Below, piece after piece: positions 1 through 7,981 of a DNA stretch of 64,000 nucleotides; the stretch's first letter is position 1; the number at the start of each line of letters is the position of its first letter. A model generated the notes under the pieces. The model was not told where the DNA came from. It did no database searches and worked only from the letters and a program-made list of their open reading frames with translations. The DNA comes from JBCCOW01 sp039025855 (GTDB lineage Bacteria > Planctomycetota > Phycisphaerae > Phycisphaerales > Phycisphaeraceae), in NCBI GenBank assembly GCA_039025855.1, contig JBCCNL010000003.1, forward strand, positions 79,382 to 143,381, written 5' to 3'. The position numbers and the translations under genes are program-made.

Positions 1-91
1 GGCTTTGTGGCTCGAGTGATTTACAAAAAGTACAAAATTTTGTCGTCATGTTCCATTGCGGTCTGTCTCATGGGTGACGAAACTTTCCGGT

Positions 92-898
92 ATGAGCACA
101 ATCCCTTACGAACCGTCGCTGTATGCCCCTGAACGCCTGGCCGAGGTCTTGCCGAACCCGTCAGCGGTGGATGACGCGGCGGTCGAGCGGTACTTGGCGG
201 ATGGGTATCTGGCAGTAGCGAGCGTGTTTGATGCGGACGAAGTTGTGGCGGAGGTGGAGCGGGTGGAGGCCTTGGCGGCGGGGGATATGGCGCAGCTTGA
301 TGAGGGGGTGAATCCGACGGGGCCGGACGCGGCGGCGAGCGACCGGGTGAGGAAGCTGTGCGTGAGCCCGGCGGAGTCGCGGGAGGTGGGGATGCCGGTG
401 GATCACGCGGGGCTGATGGGGGTGGTGCAGCGGCTGATGGGTGGCCGGGTGCCGCGGCTGTATCAGGCGATGGCGTTGCTGAAGCCGCCGCGGGGGGGCG
501 GGGAGAAGCCTTGGCATCAGGACCATGCGTACTTCAATGTGCCGGTGGGTCAGCGGATTGTGGGGGTGTGGATCGCGTTGGATGCGGCGACGGTAGCGAA
601 CGGGTGTATGCAGTTGCTGCCGGGCCAACACCACGATGGGCCGGTGGTGCACTTCAAGCGTCGGGACTGGCAGATGTGTGACACGGAGGTGCTCGGGCAG
701 GCGTCGGTGGCGGCGGAGCTGGAGCCGGGTGGGGCGTTGTTTTTCGATTCGCTGCTGCCGCACGGGACGCCGATGAACACCTCGACGGAGCGTCGGCGGG
801 CGCTGCAGTTTCACTACGCGCCGGTCGATGCGCCGGATTGGACGGTCGAGCAGCGGCTGGCGGTGTTTGGGAGCGAGGGTAGAGACGTGGAGTGTTGA
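92..898 (+). CDS. PhyH-family Fe(II)/2-oxoglutarate dioxygenase
   Basis: Predicted cytoplasmic non-haem iron dioxygenase of the phytanoyl-CoA dioxygenase (PhyH) family, 268 residues from the ATG at 92. An in-frame TTG at 56 would add 12 residues without a visible ribosome site. The facial triad can be read as His142 and Asp144 in WHQDH plus distal His224 in LPHGTPMN. Arginines near residue 235 could bind the 2-oxoglutarate carboxylate. Members hydroxylate very different small molecules, so the substrate is unknown. No signal peptide is seen. The gene stands alone, and tadA converges on its 3' end across a palindrome at 945-965. Confidence 0.85.
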   Translation: MSTIPYEPSLYAPERLAEVLPNPSAVDDAAVERYLADGYLAVASVFDADEVVAEVERVEALAAGDMAQLDEGVNPTGPDAAASDRVRKLCVSPAESREVGMPVDHAGLMGVVQRLMGGRVPRLYQAMALLKPPRGGGEKPWHQDHAYFNVPVGQRIVGVWIALDAATVANGCMQLLPGQHHDGPVVHFKRRDWQMCDTEVLGQASVAAELEPGGALFFDSLLPHGTPMNTSTERRRALQFHYAPVDAPDWTVEQRLAVFGSEGRDVEC

Positions 899-944
899 GG
901 GGGGGCGTGAGTGTGGATGCTTAACCGGGGTTGTCGCGTGGCGT

Positions 945-965
945 CCCACGGTCAGTGACCGTGGG
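945..965. repeat. Palindrome between convergent genes, overlapping the tadA 3' end
   Basis: Ten-base perfect inverted repeat (CCCACGGTCA and its complement, one central base) between the convergent PhyH and tadA genes. It resembles the palindrome at 10160-10180; both end in CCGTGGGCTTC. It may act as a bidirectional terminator. It supplies the last codons and stop of tadA. Confidence 0.6.
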
Positions 966-1470
966 CTTCCGGGGCGGAGAAGGGTTTGGGGCGGCGGTTG
1001 GGGCTGCGGCGTTCGGCGAAGAAGCTGCGGAGGAGTTGGGCGGACTCGTCGGCGAGGATGCCCGAGTGGACGGTGAGGCGGTGGTTGAAGCGGGGCTCGG
1101 TGCAGAGCTGGTGGAGGGTGTCGACGCAGCCCATCATGGGGTCGGTTGCTCCGTAGAGGAGTTCGTCGATGCGGGCGTTGACGAGGGCGCCGGCACACAT
1201 AGGGCAGGGCTCGAGGGTGACGGCGAGGCCGTGGTCGATGAGGCGCCAGGAGTTGAGTTTTGCGGCGGCTTGGCGGAGGGCGAGGATCTCGGCATGGGCG
1301 GTGGGGTCTTGGTCGAGTTCGCGGCGGTTGTGGGCCTCGGCGATGACTTCGTGGGTATCGAGGTGGTAGATGACGGCGCCGACGGGGACCTCGCCGAGGG
1401 TGGCGGCGTGGCGGGCGAGGTCGAGGGCACGCTGCATGAGTTCGATGTGGTGTGTTGGCGTTTCGTACAC
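952..1470 (-). CDS. tadA: tRNA-specific adenosine deaminase TadA
   Basis: Zinc-dependent deaminase that converts the wobble adenosine of tRNA-Arg(ACG) to inosine, 172 residues. The zinc and catalytic residues are present: His59 and Glu61 in TAHAE, and Cys89 and Cys92 in the EPCPMCAG motif. The start is a GTG at 1470, chosen because a -10 box (TAAACT) lies seven bases upstream and the protein then begins like other TadA proteins. The C-terminal tail after about residue 150 is basic and longer than usual, and its last residues are encoded by the palindrome at 945-965. The gene diverges from the glycerate kinase gene with only 23 bp between the starts. Confidence 0.9.
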   Translation of the reverse strand: MYETPTHHIELMQRALDLARHAATLGEVPVGAVIYHLDTHEVIAEAHNRRELDQDPTAHAEILALRQAAAKLNSWRLIDHGLAVTLEPCPMCAGALVNARIDELLYGATDPMMGCVDTLHQLCTEPRFNHRLTVHSGILADESAQLLRSFFAERRSPNRRPKPFSAPEAHGH

Positions 1471-1477
1471 AGCTCGG

Positions 1478-1487
1478 AGTTTAGGAT
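1478..1487. promoter_or_regulatory. Overlapping divergent -10 boxes, tadA and glycerate kinase
   Basis: Minus strand TAAACT (1483-1478) lies seven bases before the tadA GTG. Plus strand TAGGAT (1482-1487) lies six bases before the glycerate kinase ATG. The boxes share two bases, and each would start transcription at or next to the start codon. No -35 element is obvious. Confidence 0.5.
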
Positions 1488-1493
1488 GCGGGG

Positions 1494-2666
1494 ATGAAGG
1501 TGGTCTGTGCGCCGGACAGTCTGAAGGGGTCGCTGTCGGCGGTGGAGGCGGCGGCGGCGATGGGGCGTGGGGTGCGGGCGGCGTTTGCGAAGTTGGGCAT
1601 GGAGGTGGAGGTGGTGGAGATACCGATCGCGGATGGGGGTGAGGGGACGGTGGAGGCGTTCATCGCTGCTATGGGAGGGCATATGAGGCGGGTCCGGGTG
1701 ACCGGGCCGTTACCGGGGTCGGAGGTCGAAGCGGCGTACGGGGTGTTTGAGGAGCCGGATGCGGAAGCGGCTGTCGGCCGGCCGGTAAGGGTTGGGGTTG
1801 TCGAGTTGTCGGCGGCGGCGGGGCTCGCACTGGTGTCGGCTAGCCAGCGAGACCCGGGACGGACCACAACGTTCGGAGTCGGACAGTTGTTGGGCCGTGC
1901 CTTAGGAGAGTCTGGGAATCGGGTGATCCTGGGGTTGGGGGGTAGCGCGACGAACGACGGGGGGTGCGGAATGGTGCAGGCGATCGGTGGGGTGTTTCGG
2001 GATCGGTCGGGGTTGGTGATGGATGGGGTCGTGACTGGAGAGCGGCTAATTGACGTGGGAGATATCGATCTGTCTGGGTTGGATGCGCGGTTAGCCGGGC
2101 GGTTGGAGGTGGCGTGTGATGTGACGAATCCGTTGACGGGGCCGACGGGTGCGGCGGCGGTGTATGGGCCGCAGAAGGGTGCGACAGCGGAGCGGGTGAT
2201 GGAGTTGGATGCGGGACTGGCGAACCTGGGGCGGGTGTGGCGGGAGCGGTTGGGGGTTGATGTGGGGGCGATGCCGGGGGCGGGGGCTGCGGGGGGTTGT
2301 GGGGGCGGGGTGGTGGCGATGCTGGGGGGTCGGCTTCGGCATGGGATTGGGCTGGTGCTGGATGCGGTGGGGTTTGTGGATCGGGTGCGGGGGGCGGATT
2401 TGGTGCTGACCGCGGAGGGGTGTCTGGATGGGCAGTCGGCGTCGGGGAAGGCGGTAATGGGGGTGGCGGGGGCGGCGCGGGAGGCGGGGGTGGAGACGGT
2501 GGCGTTGGTGGGTTCGGTTGGAGATGGGGTGGAGGGGCTGTTGGCGGAGGGGTTGGCGGGGTATTGTGTGATTGGGGAGGGGTTGTCGGAGGCGGAGTCG
2601 GTGCGGCGGGCGGGTGAGTTGACGGAGGCGGCGGCCGAGAGGGTTTGTCGCGAACGATTGGGTTAA
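1494..2666 (+). CDS. Glycerate kinase (GlxK/GarK family)
   Basis: Glycerate kinase of the GlxK/GarK type, which phosphorylates D-glycerate to a phosphoglycerate for glycolysis; 390 residues, close to the family's usual 375-385. The N-terminus shows the family signature APDSLKGSLSA, then IADGGEGT near residue 45. GLGGSATNDGGCG near residue 145 and a Gly-rich stretch near 265 (GAAGGCGGG) are also typical. Whether it forms 2- or 3-phosphoglycerate cannot be told from sequence. The solute-binding protein gene starts 12 bp downstream and is probably cotranscribed. The gene is very rich in G on the coding strand. Confidence 0.9.
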   Translation: MKVVCAPDSLKGSLSAVEAAAAMGRGVRAAFAKLGMEVEVVEIPIADGGEGTVEAFIAAMGGHMRRVRVTGPLPGSEVEAAYGVFEEPDAEAAVGRPVRVGVVELSAAAGLALVSASQRDPGRTTTFGVGQLLGRALGESGNRVILGLGGSATNDGGCGMVQAIGGVFRDRSGLVMDGVVTGERLIDVGDIDLSGLDARLAGRLEVACDVTNPLTGPTGAAAVYGPQKGATAERVMELDAGLANLGRVWRERLGVDVGAMPGAGAAGGCGGGVVAMLGGRLRHGIGLVLDAVGFVDRVRGADLVLTAEGCLDGQSASGKAVMGVAGAAREAGVETVALVGSVGDGVEGLLAEGLAGYCVIGEGLSEAESVRRAGELTEAAAERVCRERLG

Positions 2667-2678
2667 CGGAGTGATGCG

Positions 2679-4247
2679 ATGAATGGTCAGCGTTTGGTGC
2701 AGGTAGTGATTGGGGTGTTGTTGGTGGCGGTGATCGCGGTGCCGGTGGGGTTTCGGTTGTTGGCGTCGGAGCCGGGGGCGTCGGGTGGGGGTGGAGTGGG
2801 TGACGAGAAGCTGATCATCATCACGCCGCACAACGAGCAGATCCGTTACGAGATGGCACGGGGGTTTAATGCGTGGCGGGTGGCGAACGGGAAGTCGCCG
2901 ATCACGTTTGACTGGCGGGCGTCGGGGGGGACGTCTGATCTGCGGCGTGGGATTCTGGCGCAGTACGCGGCGCTAATCCGGAAGGGTGGAGTCGAGGCGG
3001 CGGATCAGGGGATCGGTGCGGACCTGTTTTTTGGGGGTGGCGGGTTTGACCACAACCGGGTGGCGCGCGGGGTGGACCCGGACGGGGATGGGCCGGCGTC
3101 GTGGGTGAGCGTGGTGGCGGCGCCGACACTGCCGGCGGGTTTGCTGGACACAGCGATCCCGGACCGCGAGGCGTTCGGGACGGGGTCGACGGAGGTGCTG
3201 GTGCGGACGGACGACGCGGGGGAGGTGCGTTGGATCGGGACCGCCCTTTCGAGTTTTGGGATTGTGTTTAATCGGGATGCGTTAGCGAGGTTGGGGTTGC
3301 CGGAGCCGAGGCGTTGGTCGGACTTGGCGGACCCGCGTTACCGGGACTGGGTGGCGTTGGCGGACCCGTCGCACTCGGGGTCTGCGTCGGCGTCGTACAA
3401 CACGATCTTGCAGCGGCGGGGCTGGACGGAGGGGTGGCAGTTGTTGCGTCGGGTGTATGCGAATAGCCGGTACTTCACGAACTCGGCGTCGAAGGTGCCG
3501 GTGGACGTGGCGAAGCGGGATGCGGCGGCAGGCATGGCGATCGATTTTTACGGGCGGTTTCAGGCGGGGGCGCTGCCGATGGACCCGGACCGGGTGGGGT
3601 ATGTGGACCCGGTGATGGAGGTGGACGGGAAGCTGGTGAGCCTGACGGCGACGACGCCGGACCCGGTGACGCTGCTTCGGGGGGCGCCATCGGAGGCGCT
3701 GGCGAGCGAGTTCATTGCGTGGCTGTTGATGCCCGAGGCGCAGCGGTTGTGGCAGTTGAAGCTGGATGCGGAGGGTGGGCCGGAGCTTTATGAGCTTCGT
3801 CGTCAGCCGATCCGGCCGGACCTGTATGCGGACCGGGCGGGGTGGGCGGACCCGGAGGTGGACCCGTACGCGACGGCGTCGAAGCTGCACCCGGCGGTGC
3901 CGAACTATTTCAGTTGGGTGTCGGTGCTGACGCAGTCGATGGCGACAGACATTCATGACGATCTGCGCGAGGCGTGGAAGGCGTTGGTGGCGGCGGAGGA
4001 GGCGGGGCATCCGAACCTAGCGGAGATGCGTCGGCTGTTTGATGCGATGCCCGCGGAATTGGTTTTGGAGATGCCAAGCGGTTGGCAGGACGCGCTGGGG
4101 GATGCGGGGCATCCGGAGCACGCGGCGGTGGTGGCGGCGCTGGGTGCGTGGGAGGAGCGTTTGGATGAGGTGCAGAAGACGCGGCGGGTGTGGCGGGAGT
4201 TTTTCCAGGGGAACTATCGGGAGGTGGTGCGGCTGGGGCGGGAGTAG
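2679..4247 (+). CDS. Extracellular solute-binding protein, ABC-type
   Basis: Probable exported binding protein, 522 residues, with one N-terminal hydrophobic segment (about residues 6-25) that may be an uncleaved anchor. The mature part begins DEKLIIITPHNEQ and contains FDWRASGGTSDLRRG, the pattern of family 1 (Fe3+/sugar-type) periplasmic binding proteins that carry their ligand in a two-lobed cleft. No permease or ATPase gene is adjacent, so the ligand and even transport itself are unproven. The last 120 residues are charged and helical, beyond a typical binding-protein fold. A CGGAG ribosome site precedes the ATG. It follows the glycerate kinase gene after 12 bp. Confidence 0.7.
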   Translation: MNGQRLVQVVIGVLLVAVIAVPVGFRLLASEPGASGGGGVGDEKLIIITPHNEQIRYEMARGFNAWRVANGKSPITFDWRASGGTSDLRRGILAQYAALIRKGGVEAADQGIGADLFFGGGGFDHNRVARGVDPDGDGPASWVSVVAAPTLPAGLLDTAIPDREAFGTGSTEVLVRTDDAGEVRWIGTALSSFGIVFNRDALARLGLPEPRRWSDLADPRYRDWVALADPSHSGSASASYNTILQRRGWTEGWQLLRRVYANSRYFTNSASKVPVDVAKRDAAAGMAIDFYGRFQAGALPMDPDRVGYVDPVMEVDGKLVSLTATTPDPVTLLRGAPSEALASEFIAWLLMPEAQRLWQLKLDAEGGPELYELRRQPIRPDLYADRAGWADPEVDPYATASKLHPAVPNYFSWVSVLTQSMATDIHDDLREAWKALVAAEEAGHPNLAEMRRLFDAMPAELVLEMPSGWQDALGDAGHPEHAAVVAALGAWEERLDEVQKTRRVWREFFQGNYREVVRLGRE

Positions 4248-4387
4248 GTGGGATTGGGGGATTGGGTGAGGGCTTGATTGCGGGATTGAATGGTGGGTGG
4301 GTGGGGTTGGGTGGGTTTTAAGGCGTGGGTTGGGTCTGCCGATAACACCTCAACGGCGTCGTCTATGGCGTCGGGAGGGCTCTTGGC

Positions 4388-5197
4388 TTGTCCGATCCGT
4401 TTTGGTTGTTTGTGTTGACTGTGTTGTTGTCGGCGGTGGGTTGGTGGTTGGGTGCGCGGGTGGGGCGAGTGGGTCGGCCTTGGGACTGGGTGGTGGTGGT
4501 GGGGATGTTGGTGTTGTTGATTGGTTGGGCGGTGTTGCAGCGTCGGCCGGACTGGGGGTTGCAGGTGTTGCCGGTGTGGGTGCTCAGTCGGGTGGAGGGG
4601 GTGGGCGGAGTGCCGATGTTTATGGTGATGTGTGGGGTGGCGTGGTCGCGTTGTGGGGCGGCGCGGGAGCGTCGGGTCATTGGTTGTGCGGCGGTGTTTG
4701 CTTGTGTGTATCTGGTGCATGGGGGGTTGTGGATGCTGCAGCCGACGGCGAGCTGGGCGTTGGCGGAGAGTGTGCAGGGGGACGAAACGCGTCAGAGCCA
4801 GGACTGGTCGTGTGTGCCGGCGGCGTCGGCGCAGGCGCTGTCCATGCTGGGGCATCCGGTGTCGGAGGCGGCGATGGCGGAGCGGGTGGCGGCGCGGCCG
4901 GGCGTGGGGTCGACGGTGCTGCGGGCAGTGGACGGATTGCGGGCGGAGCTGGCGGGGACGCGTTACGGGGTGGAGTTGCTGTATCTGGACATGGAGGAGC
5001 TTCGGCGAGCGGCGATGCCGGCATTGACGCCGTTGCGTTTTGAGGCGACGCGGCGGCACATGGTGACGCTGGTGCGGGTGACGGCGGGCGGGGTGCTGTT
5101 GGATGACCCGGAGCAGGGGCGGGTGTTCTACACGGCCGAGGAGTTTGAGCAGGTGTACGACGGGCGGGTGATTGTGTTTGTGCCGCGGGTGGATTAG
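4388..5197 (+). CDS. Membrane protein with C39-like cysteine peptidase domain
   Basis: 269 residues from a TTG start. Four or five hydrophobic segments fill residues 5-115. The C-terminal half looks like a peptidase C39 (bacteriocin-processing) fold: QDWSCVPAA with Cys142, RHMVTLVRV with His224, and LLDDPEQG with Asp239/240, in the order and spacing of the Cys-His-Asp triad. C39 domains cleave double-glycine leaders or act as inactive binding modules; here there is no ABC domain, so this is a stand-alone membrane-anchored version. No partner peptide was found nearby. The start is uncertain because no clear ribosome site or promoter is visible. Confidence 0.6.
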   Translation: MSDPFWLFVLTVLLSAVGWWLGARVGRVGRPWDWVVVVGMLVLLIGWAVLQRRPDWGLQVLPVWVLSRVEGVGGVPMFMVMCGVAWSRCGAARERRVIGCAAVFACVYLVHGGLWMLQPTASWALAESVQGDETRQSQDWSCVPAASAQALSMLGHPVSEAAMAERVAARPGVGSTVLRAVDGLRAELAGTRYGVELLYLDMEELRRAAMPALTPLRFEATRRHMVTLVRVTAGGVLLDDPEQGRVFYTAEEFEQVYDGRVIVFVPRVD

Positions 5198-5250
5198 GGC
5201 ATGGGTTGAGTGATTGACTGCGGGATTGGGTGATTTATGGACGGTGGCGT

Positions 5251-5256
5251 TATGCT
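5251..5256 (+). promoter_or_regulatory. -10 box for a leaderless gamma carbonic anhydrase mRNA
   Basis: TATGCT ends six bases before the ATG at 5263, so transcription would begin at or next to the start codon. It supports choosing that ATG over the upstream in-frame GTG at 5230. Confidence 0.5.
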
Positions 5257-5262
5257 CCGTGC

Positions 5263-5787
5263 ATGAGCTTTCGGTGTATTGACGAAGTGTGTCTGGCGGA
5301 CACAGCGCGGGTGACGGGGGAGGTGGAACTGCACACCGGGGTGAGCGTGTGGTATGGGGCGGCGATCCGGGGGGATGTGGCGAAGATCACGATCGGCACG
5401 GGGACGAACGTGCAGGACAACGCGACGGTGCATTGTGATTCGGGGAAGCCGAACGTGATTGGGGCGGACGTGACGATCGGGCACAACGCGTTGGTGCACG
5501 GGTTGGCGGTGGGGGATGGGTCGTTGATCGGGATGCACGCGACGGTGTTGGGGGGGGTGAAGATCGGGGAGGGGTGTCTGATCGCGGCGGGGGCGGTGGT
5601 GCCGCCGGGGTTGGAGGTGCCGGACGGGCATGTGGTGATGGGGGTGCCGGGCCGGGTGGTTCGGGAGACGAACGCGAAGGAGAAGGAGTACTTGGCGTGG
5701 TTGCCGGCGCACTACCGGGAGCTGGCGATGGCGTATGTCGAGGAGCCGGAGGGGGTGCGGTTTCGGGCGTGGTCGGGGAATGGGTGA
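5263..5787 (+). CDS. Gamma-class carbonic anhydrase family protein
   Basis: Left-handed beta-helix hexapeptide-repeat protein of the gamma carbonic anhydrase family, 174 residues, normally a trimer with metal held between subunits. The three expected metal ligands are present: His in ATVHCD and the two His in IGHNALVHG. The hexapeptide pattern runs from about residue 10 to 135, followed by the usual C-terminal helix. Family members either hydrate CO2 or act as accessory proteins, and sequence alone does not decide. The ATG at 5263 is preferred because the -10 box is just upstream and the fold begins there. Confidence 0.85.
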   Translation: MSFRCIDEVCLADTARVTGEVELHTGVSVWYGAAIRGDVAKITIGTGTNVQDNATVHCDSGKPNVIGADVTIGHNALVHGLAVGDGSLIGMHATVLGGVKIGEGCLIAAGAVVPPGLEVPDGHVVMGVPGRVVRETNAKEKEYLAWLPAHYRELAMAYVEEPEGVRFRAWSGNG

Positions 5788-5839
5788 TGGTGTGTTGACC
5801 GGCGACGCGTCGGGTCGCGGCTATGAGGATTGATGATTG

Positions 5840-6607
5840 ATGAAGCCTGTTGTTCGATTGAAGCCTGACCGTCCTGCCTTGTTGCCGGCGATTGATCTGC
5901 GTGGGGGGCAGGTGGTGCGGCTGACGCAGGGGGATTACGACCGGCAGACGACGTATGCGGCGGACCCGGTGGATCAGGCGCAGTTGTTCGAGTCGGCGGG
6001 TGCGTCGTGGCTGCATGTGGTGGACTTGGATGGTGCGCGGTCCGGGGAGCCGGCGAACCTGGAGACGATCCGACGGGTGTGCGGGGCGACGGGTTTGCAC
6101 GTCGAGGTGGGCGGTGGGGTGCGGAGTGAGGAGACGGTGGCGACGCTGCTGGACGCGGGTGTGCAGCGGGTGGTATTGGGGACGGCGGCGCTGCGGGACT
6201 GGGGTTGGTTCGAGGGGCTGCTTCGGGATGACGTGTATCACTACCGGCTGGTGTTGGGGCTGGACGCGAAGGGTGGGGAGCTGGCGGTGTCGGGTTGGGA
6301 GGAGTCGACGGGGCTTCGGGCGACGGAGGTGGCGGAGCGGACGCGGGGCTGGCCATTGGCGGGGATTGTGTACACGGACATTGCGGTGGACGGGATGTTG
6401 ACGGGGCCGAATTATGCGGAGACCGAGGCGATGGCGGGGGCGACGGATGTGCCGGTGATCGCGTCGGGCGGGGTCGGGACGGTGCGGCATCTGTCGGAGT
6501 TGCGGGGGTTGCCGGTGGCGGGGGCGATTGTGGGTAAGGCGTTGTATGAGGGGGCGTTTACGATTGGCGAGGCGCTCGCGGCGTATGAAGGCGCGGCGGT
6601 CGGTTGA
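5840..6607 (+). CDS. hisA: Phosphoribosylformimino-AICAR-phosphate isomerase HisA
   Basis: TIM-barrel isomerase of histidine biosynthesis that opens the ribose ring of ProFAR to give PRFAR, 255 residues. The catalytic aspartates are seen as Asp19 in PAIDLRGG and the Asp in YTDIAVDGM. The phosphate-binding VEVGGGVR and IASGGVGT loops are in place. The sequence GDYDRQTTY after strand 1 is HisA-like rather than HisF-like. No other his gene is adjacent; hisH lies 13 kb downstream and hisF is not in the window, so the pathway is dispersed. The gene is followed after 15 bp by a small unknown gene. Confidence 0.92.
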   Translation: MKPVVRLKPDRPALLPAIDLRGGQVVRLTQGDYDRQTTYAADPVDQAQLFESAGASWLHVVDLDGARSGEPANLETIRRVCGATGLHVEVGGGVRSEETVATLLDAGVQRVVLGTAALRDWGWFEGLLRDDVYHYRLVLGLDAKGGELAVSGWEESTGLRATEVAERTRGWPLAGIVYTDIAVDGMLTGPNYAETEAMAGATDVPVIASGGVGTVRHLSELRGLPVAGAIVGKALYEGAFTIGEALAAYEGAAVG

Positions 6608-6622
6608 TTGGGATGGAGTGTG

Positions 6623-6928
6623 ATGGCTGAAGACAAAGAAGAGAATCCGCTGCAGTCGTATTACGAGTGGCAGGTGACGACGGTGATGCTGGCGAGGGAT
6701 CTGGTGGAGCCGTTGCCGGAGGGTGCGGACGAGGACGCGGCGATGAACCGGCGGATGCAGGTGGAGCGGGAGGTGTCGACGATGACGATGCAGTTGGTGC
6801 CGCCTGAGCTTCAGAAGAACCCGAACCTGGACTGGCCGGCGGAGCTGATGCGGGCGATCTCGGCGGCGACGATCCGCTACGCGAATCACTTGTTGGACGA
6901 GGCGGCGGCGACGGGTGGGCCGTCGTGA
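6623..6928 (+). CDS. Small acidic protein, unknown
   Basis: 101 residues, not recognised. It is acidic and predicted helical, has no cysteine, no signal peptide and no membrane segment, and opens MAEDKEENPLQSYYEWQVTT. It follows hisA by 15 bp and is probably cotranscribed with it. The ATG at 6623 has GGAG upstream and is preferred over the in-frame TTG at 6608. G- and C-ending codons are used as in its neighbours, which supports it being a real gene. No function is proposed. Confidence 0.6.
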   Translation: MAEDKEENPLQSYYEWQVTTVMLARDLVEPLPEGADEDAAMNRRMQVEREVSTMTMQLVPPELQKNPNLDWPAELMRAISAATIRYANHLLDEAAATGGPS

Positions 6929-6961
6929 GCTTGGGTTTCACCGTTTGAATCGAGGTGTGGC

Positions 6962-7930
6962 ATGAAGGTTTTGTATATCGGTGGTACAGGGCAGATTTCG
7001 TTTGACTGCGTGCACCGGAGCGTGACGGCGGGGCATGACGTGTCGGTGTTTAATCGGGGGAACTCGAACGAGGGGTTGCCGGGCGAAGCGGAGTTGATCA
7101 CGGGGGATATGAACGACGACGCGGCATACCGGGCGTTGGCGGAGCGGAACTTTGATGCGGTGTGCCAGTTCCGGTTGTTCACGCCGGAGCAGGTGGAGCG
7201 GGACATCCGGGTGTTTGACGGCAAGTGCGGGCAGTACGTGTTTATCTCGTCGGCGTCGGCTTATCAGAAGCCGGTGCTGGACCCGGTGATTACGGAGGAC
7301 GTGCCGCTGGTGAATCCGCACTGGGTCTATTCGCGGAACAAGGCGGCGTGCGAGGCGGTGCTTCGGGGCTCGGAGTTGCCTTGGACGATCGTTCGGCCGT
7401 CGCACACGTATCGGACGAGTTTCATCTTGCCGTTCGGCGGGGACACGGTGGCGAAGCGGATGGAAGACGGGAAGCCGGTGGTGGTGCACGGGGACGGGAC
7501 GAGCTTGTGGACGGTGACGCGGGCGGAGGACTTTGCCGTGCCGTTCGTGAACCTGCTGGGGAACGAGCGGGCGATGCGGGAGGATTTTCACATCACGACG
7601 CATATGCGGGCGTATCCGTGGCGACGGATTTTGTTGGCGGTGGGTGCGGCGCTCGGGGTGGAGCCGAAGATCGTGTGTGTGCCGACGGACGAGTTGATCA
7701 AGCGGCAACCGGACTGGGAGGGGCCGTTGTGGGGGGATAAGGCGTGGTCGGTGTTGTTTGATAATACGAAGGTGCAGGCGGTGGCGGGTGAGGTGCCTTG
7801 CACGTTTACGGTCGAAGAGGGGCAGGCGGCGGCGGCGGTTTACTACAAGGCCCGTCGGGATGCGGGGCGATTGAGTGTGGATGCGGAGGCGGACAGTGTG
7901 ATGGATCAGGTGTTGACGAGCCGGTGTTGA
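6962..7930 (+). CDS. NAD-dependent epimerase/dehydratase family protein
   Basis: Short-chain-type Rossmann protein of 322 residues. It starts MKVLYIGGTGQIS, an NAD(P)-binding GxxGxxS variant of the extended SDR glycine motif. The remainder fits the epimerase/dehydratase class: FISSASAY with the catalytic Ser, YSRNKAACE with the Tyr-x3-Lys pair, and a substrate domain after residue 200. It resembles the plant chloroplast RNA-binding/reductase-like branch of SDRs more than classical GalE, but the substrate is unknown. A GAGGTG ribosome site precedes the ATG. recG converges on it, with a palindrome between. Confidence 0.8.
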   Translation: MKVLYIGGTGQISFDCVHRSVTAGHDVSVFNRGNSNEGLPGEAELITGDMNDDAAYRALAERNFDAVCQFRLFTPEQVERDIRVFDGKCGQYVFISSASAYQKPVLDPVITEDVPLVNPHWVYSRNKAACEAVLRGSELPWTIVRPSHTYRTSFILPFGGDTVAKRMEDGKPVVVHGDGTSLWTVTRAEDFAVPFVNLLGNERAMREDFHITTHMRAYPWRRILLAVGAALGVEPKIVCVPTDELIKRQPDWEGPLWGDKAWSVLFDNTKVQAVAGEVPCTFTVEEGQAAAAVYYKARRDAGRLSVDAEADSVMDQVLTSRC

Positions 7931-7953
7931 GCGTGAGGCGGTTGGCGGCTCGA

Positions 7954-7972
7954 CCGCGACCGACGGTCGCGG
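7954..7972. repeat. Palindrome between convergent epimerase and recG genes
   Basis: Perfect nine-base inverted repeat around one central base (CCGCGACCG and its complement), followed by CTTTA. It lies between two convergent stop codons, so it probably works as a terminator for one or both genes. It belongs to the same loose family as the palindromes at 945, 10160, 30621 and 31856. Confidence 0.6.
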
Positions 7973-7981
7973 CTTTACAGA

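Noticed and set aside
222..237. In-frame HEXXH-type or metal-protease call for the protein at 26027 (residues 222-237, HLIVHELVKG)
   Set aside because: The second His and the downstream Glu of known metalloprotease classes are not at the right spacing, so it stays of unknown function. The coordinates given here are residue numbers, not bases.
4250..5232. Repeated GGGATTG words in gaps before two genes (4250-4290 and 5221-5235)
   Set aside because: They are short, irregularly spaced and in G-rich DNA. I could not define a repeat unit.
5387..6889. 500-codon minus-strand frame across carbonic anhydrase, hisA and the next gene
   Set aside because: It runs antisense through two well-supported genes, and its translation is almost all Arg, His and Pro, as expected of a GC-rich shadow.
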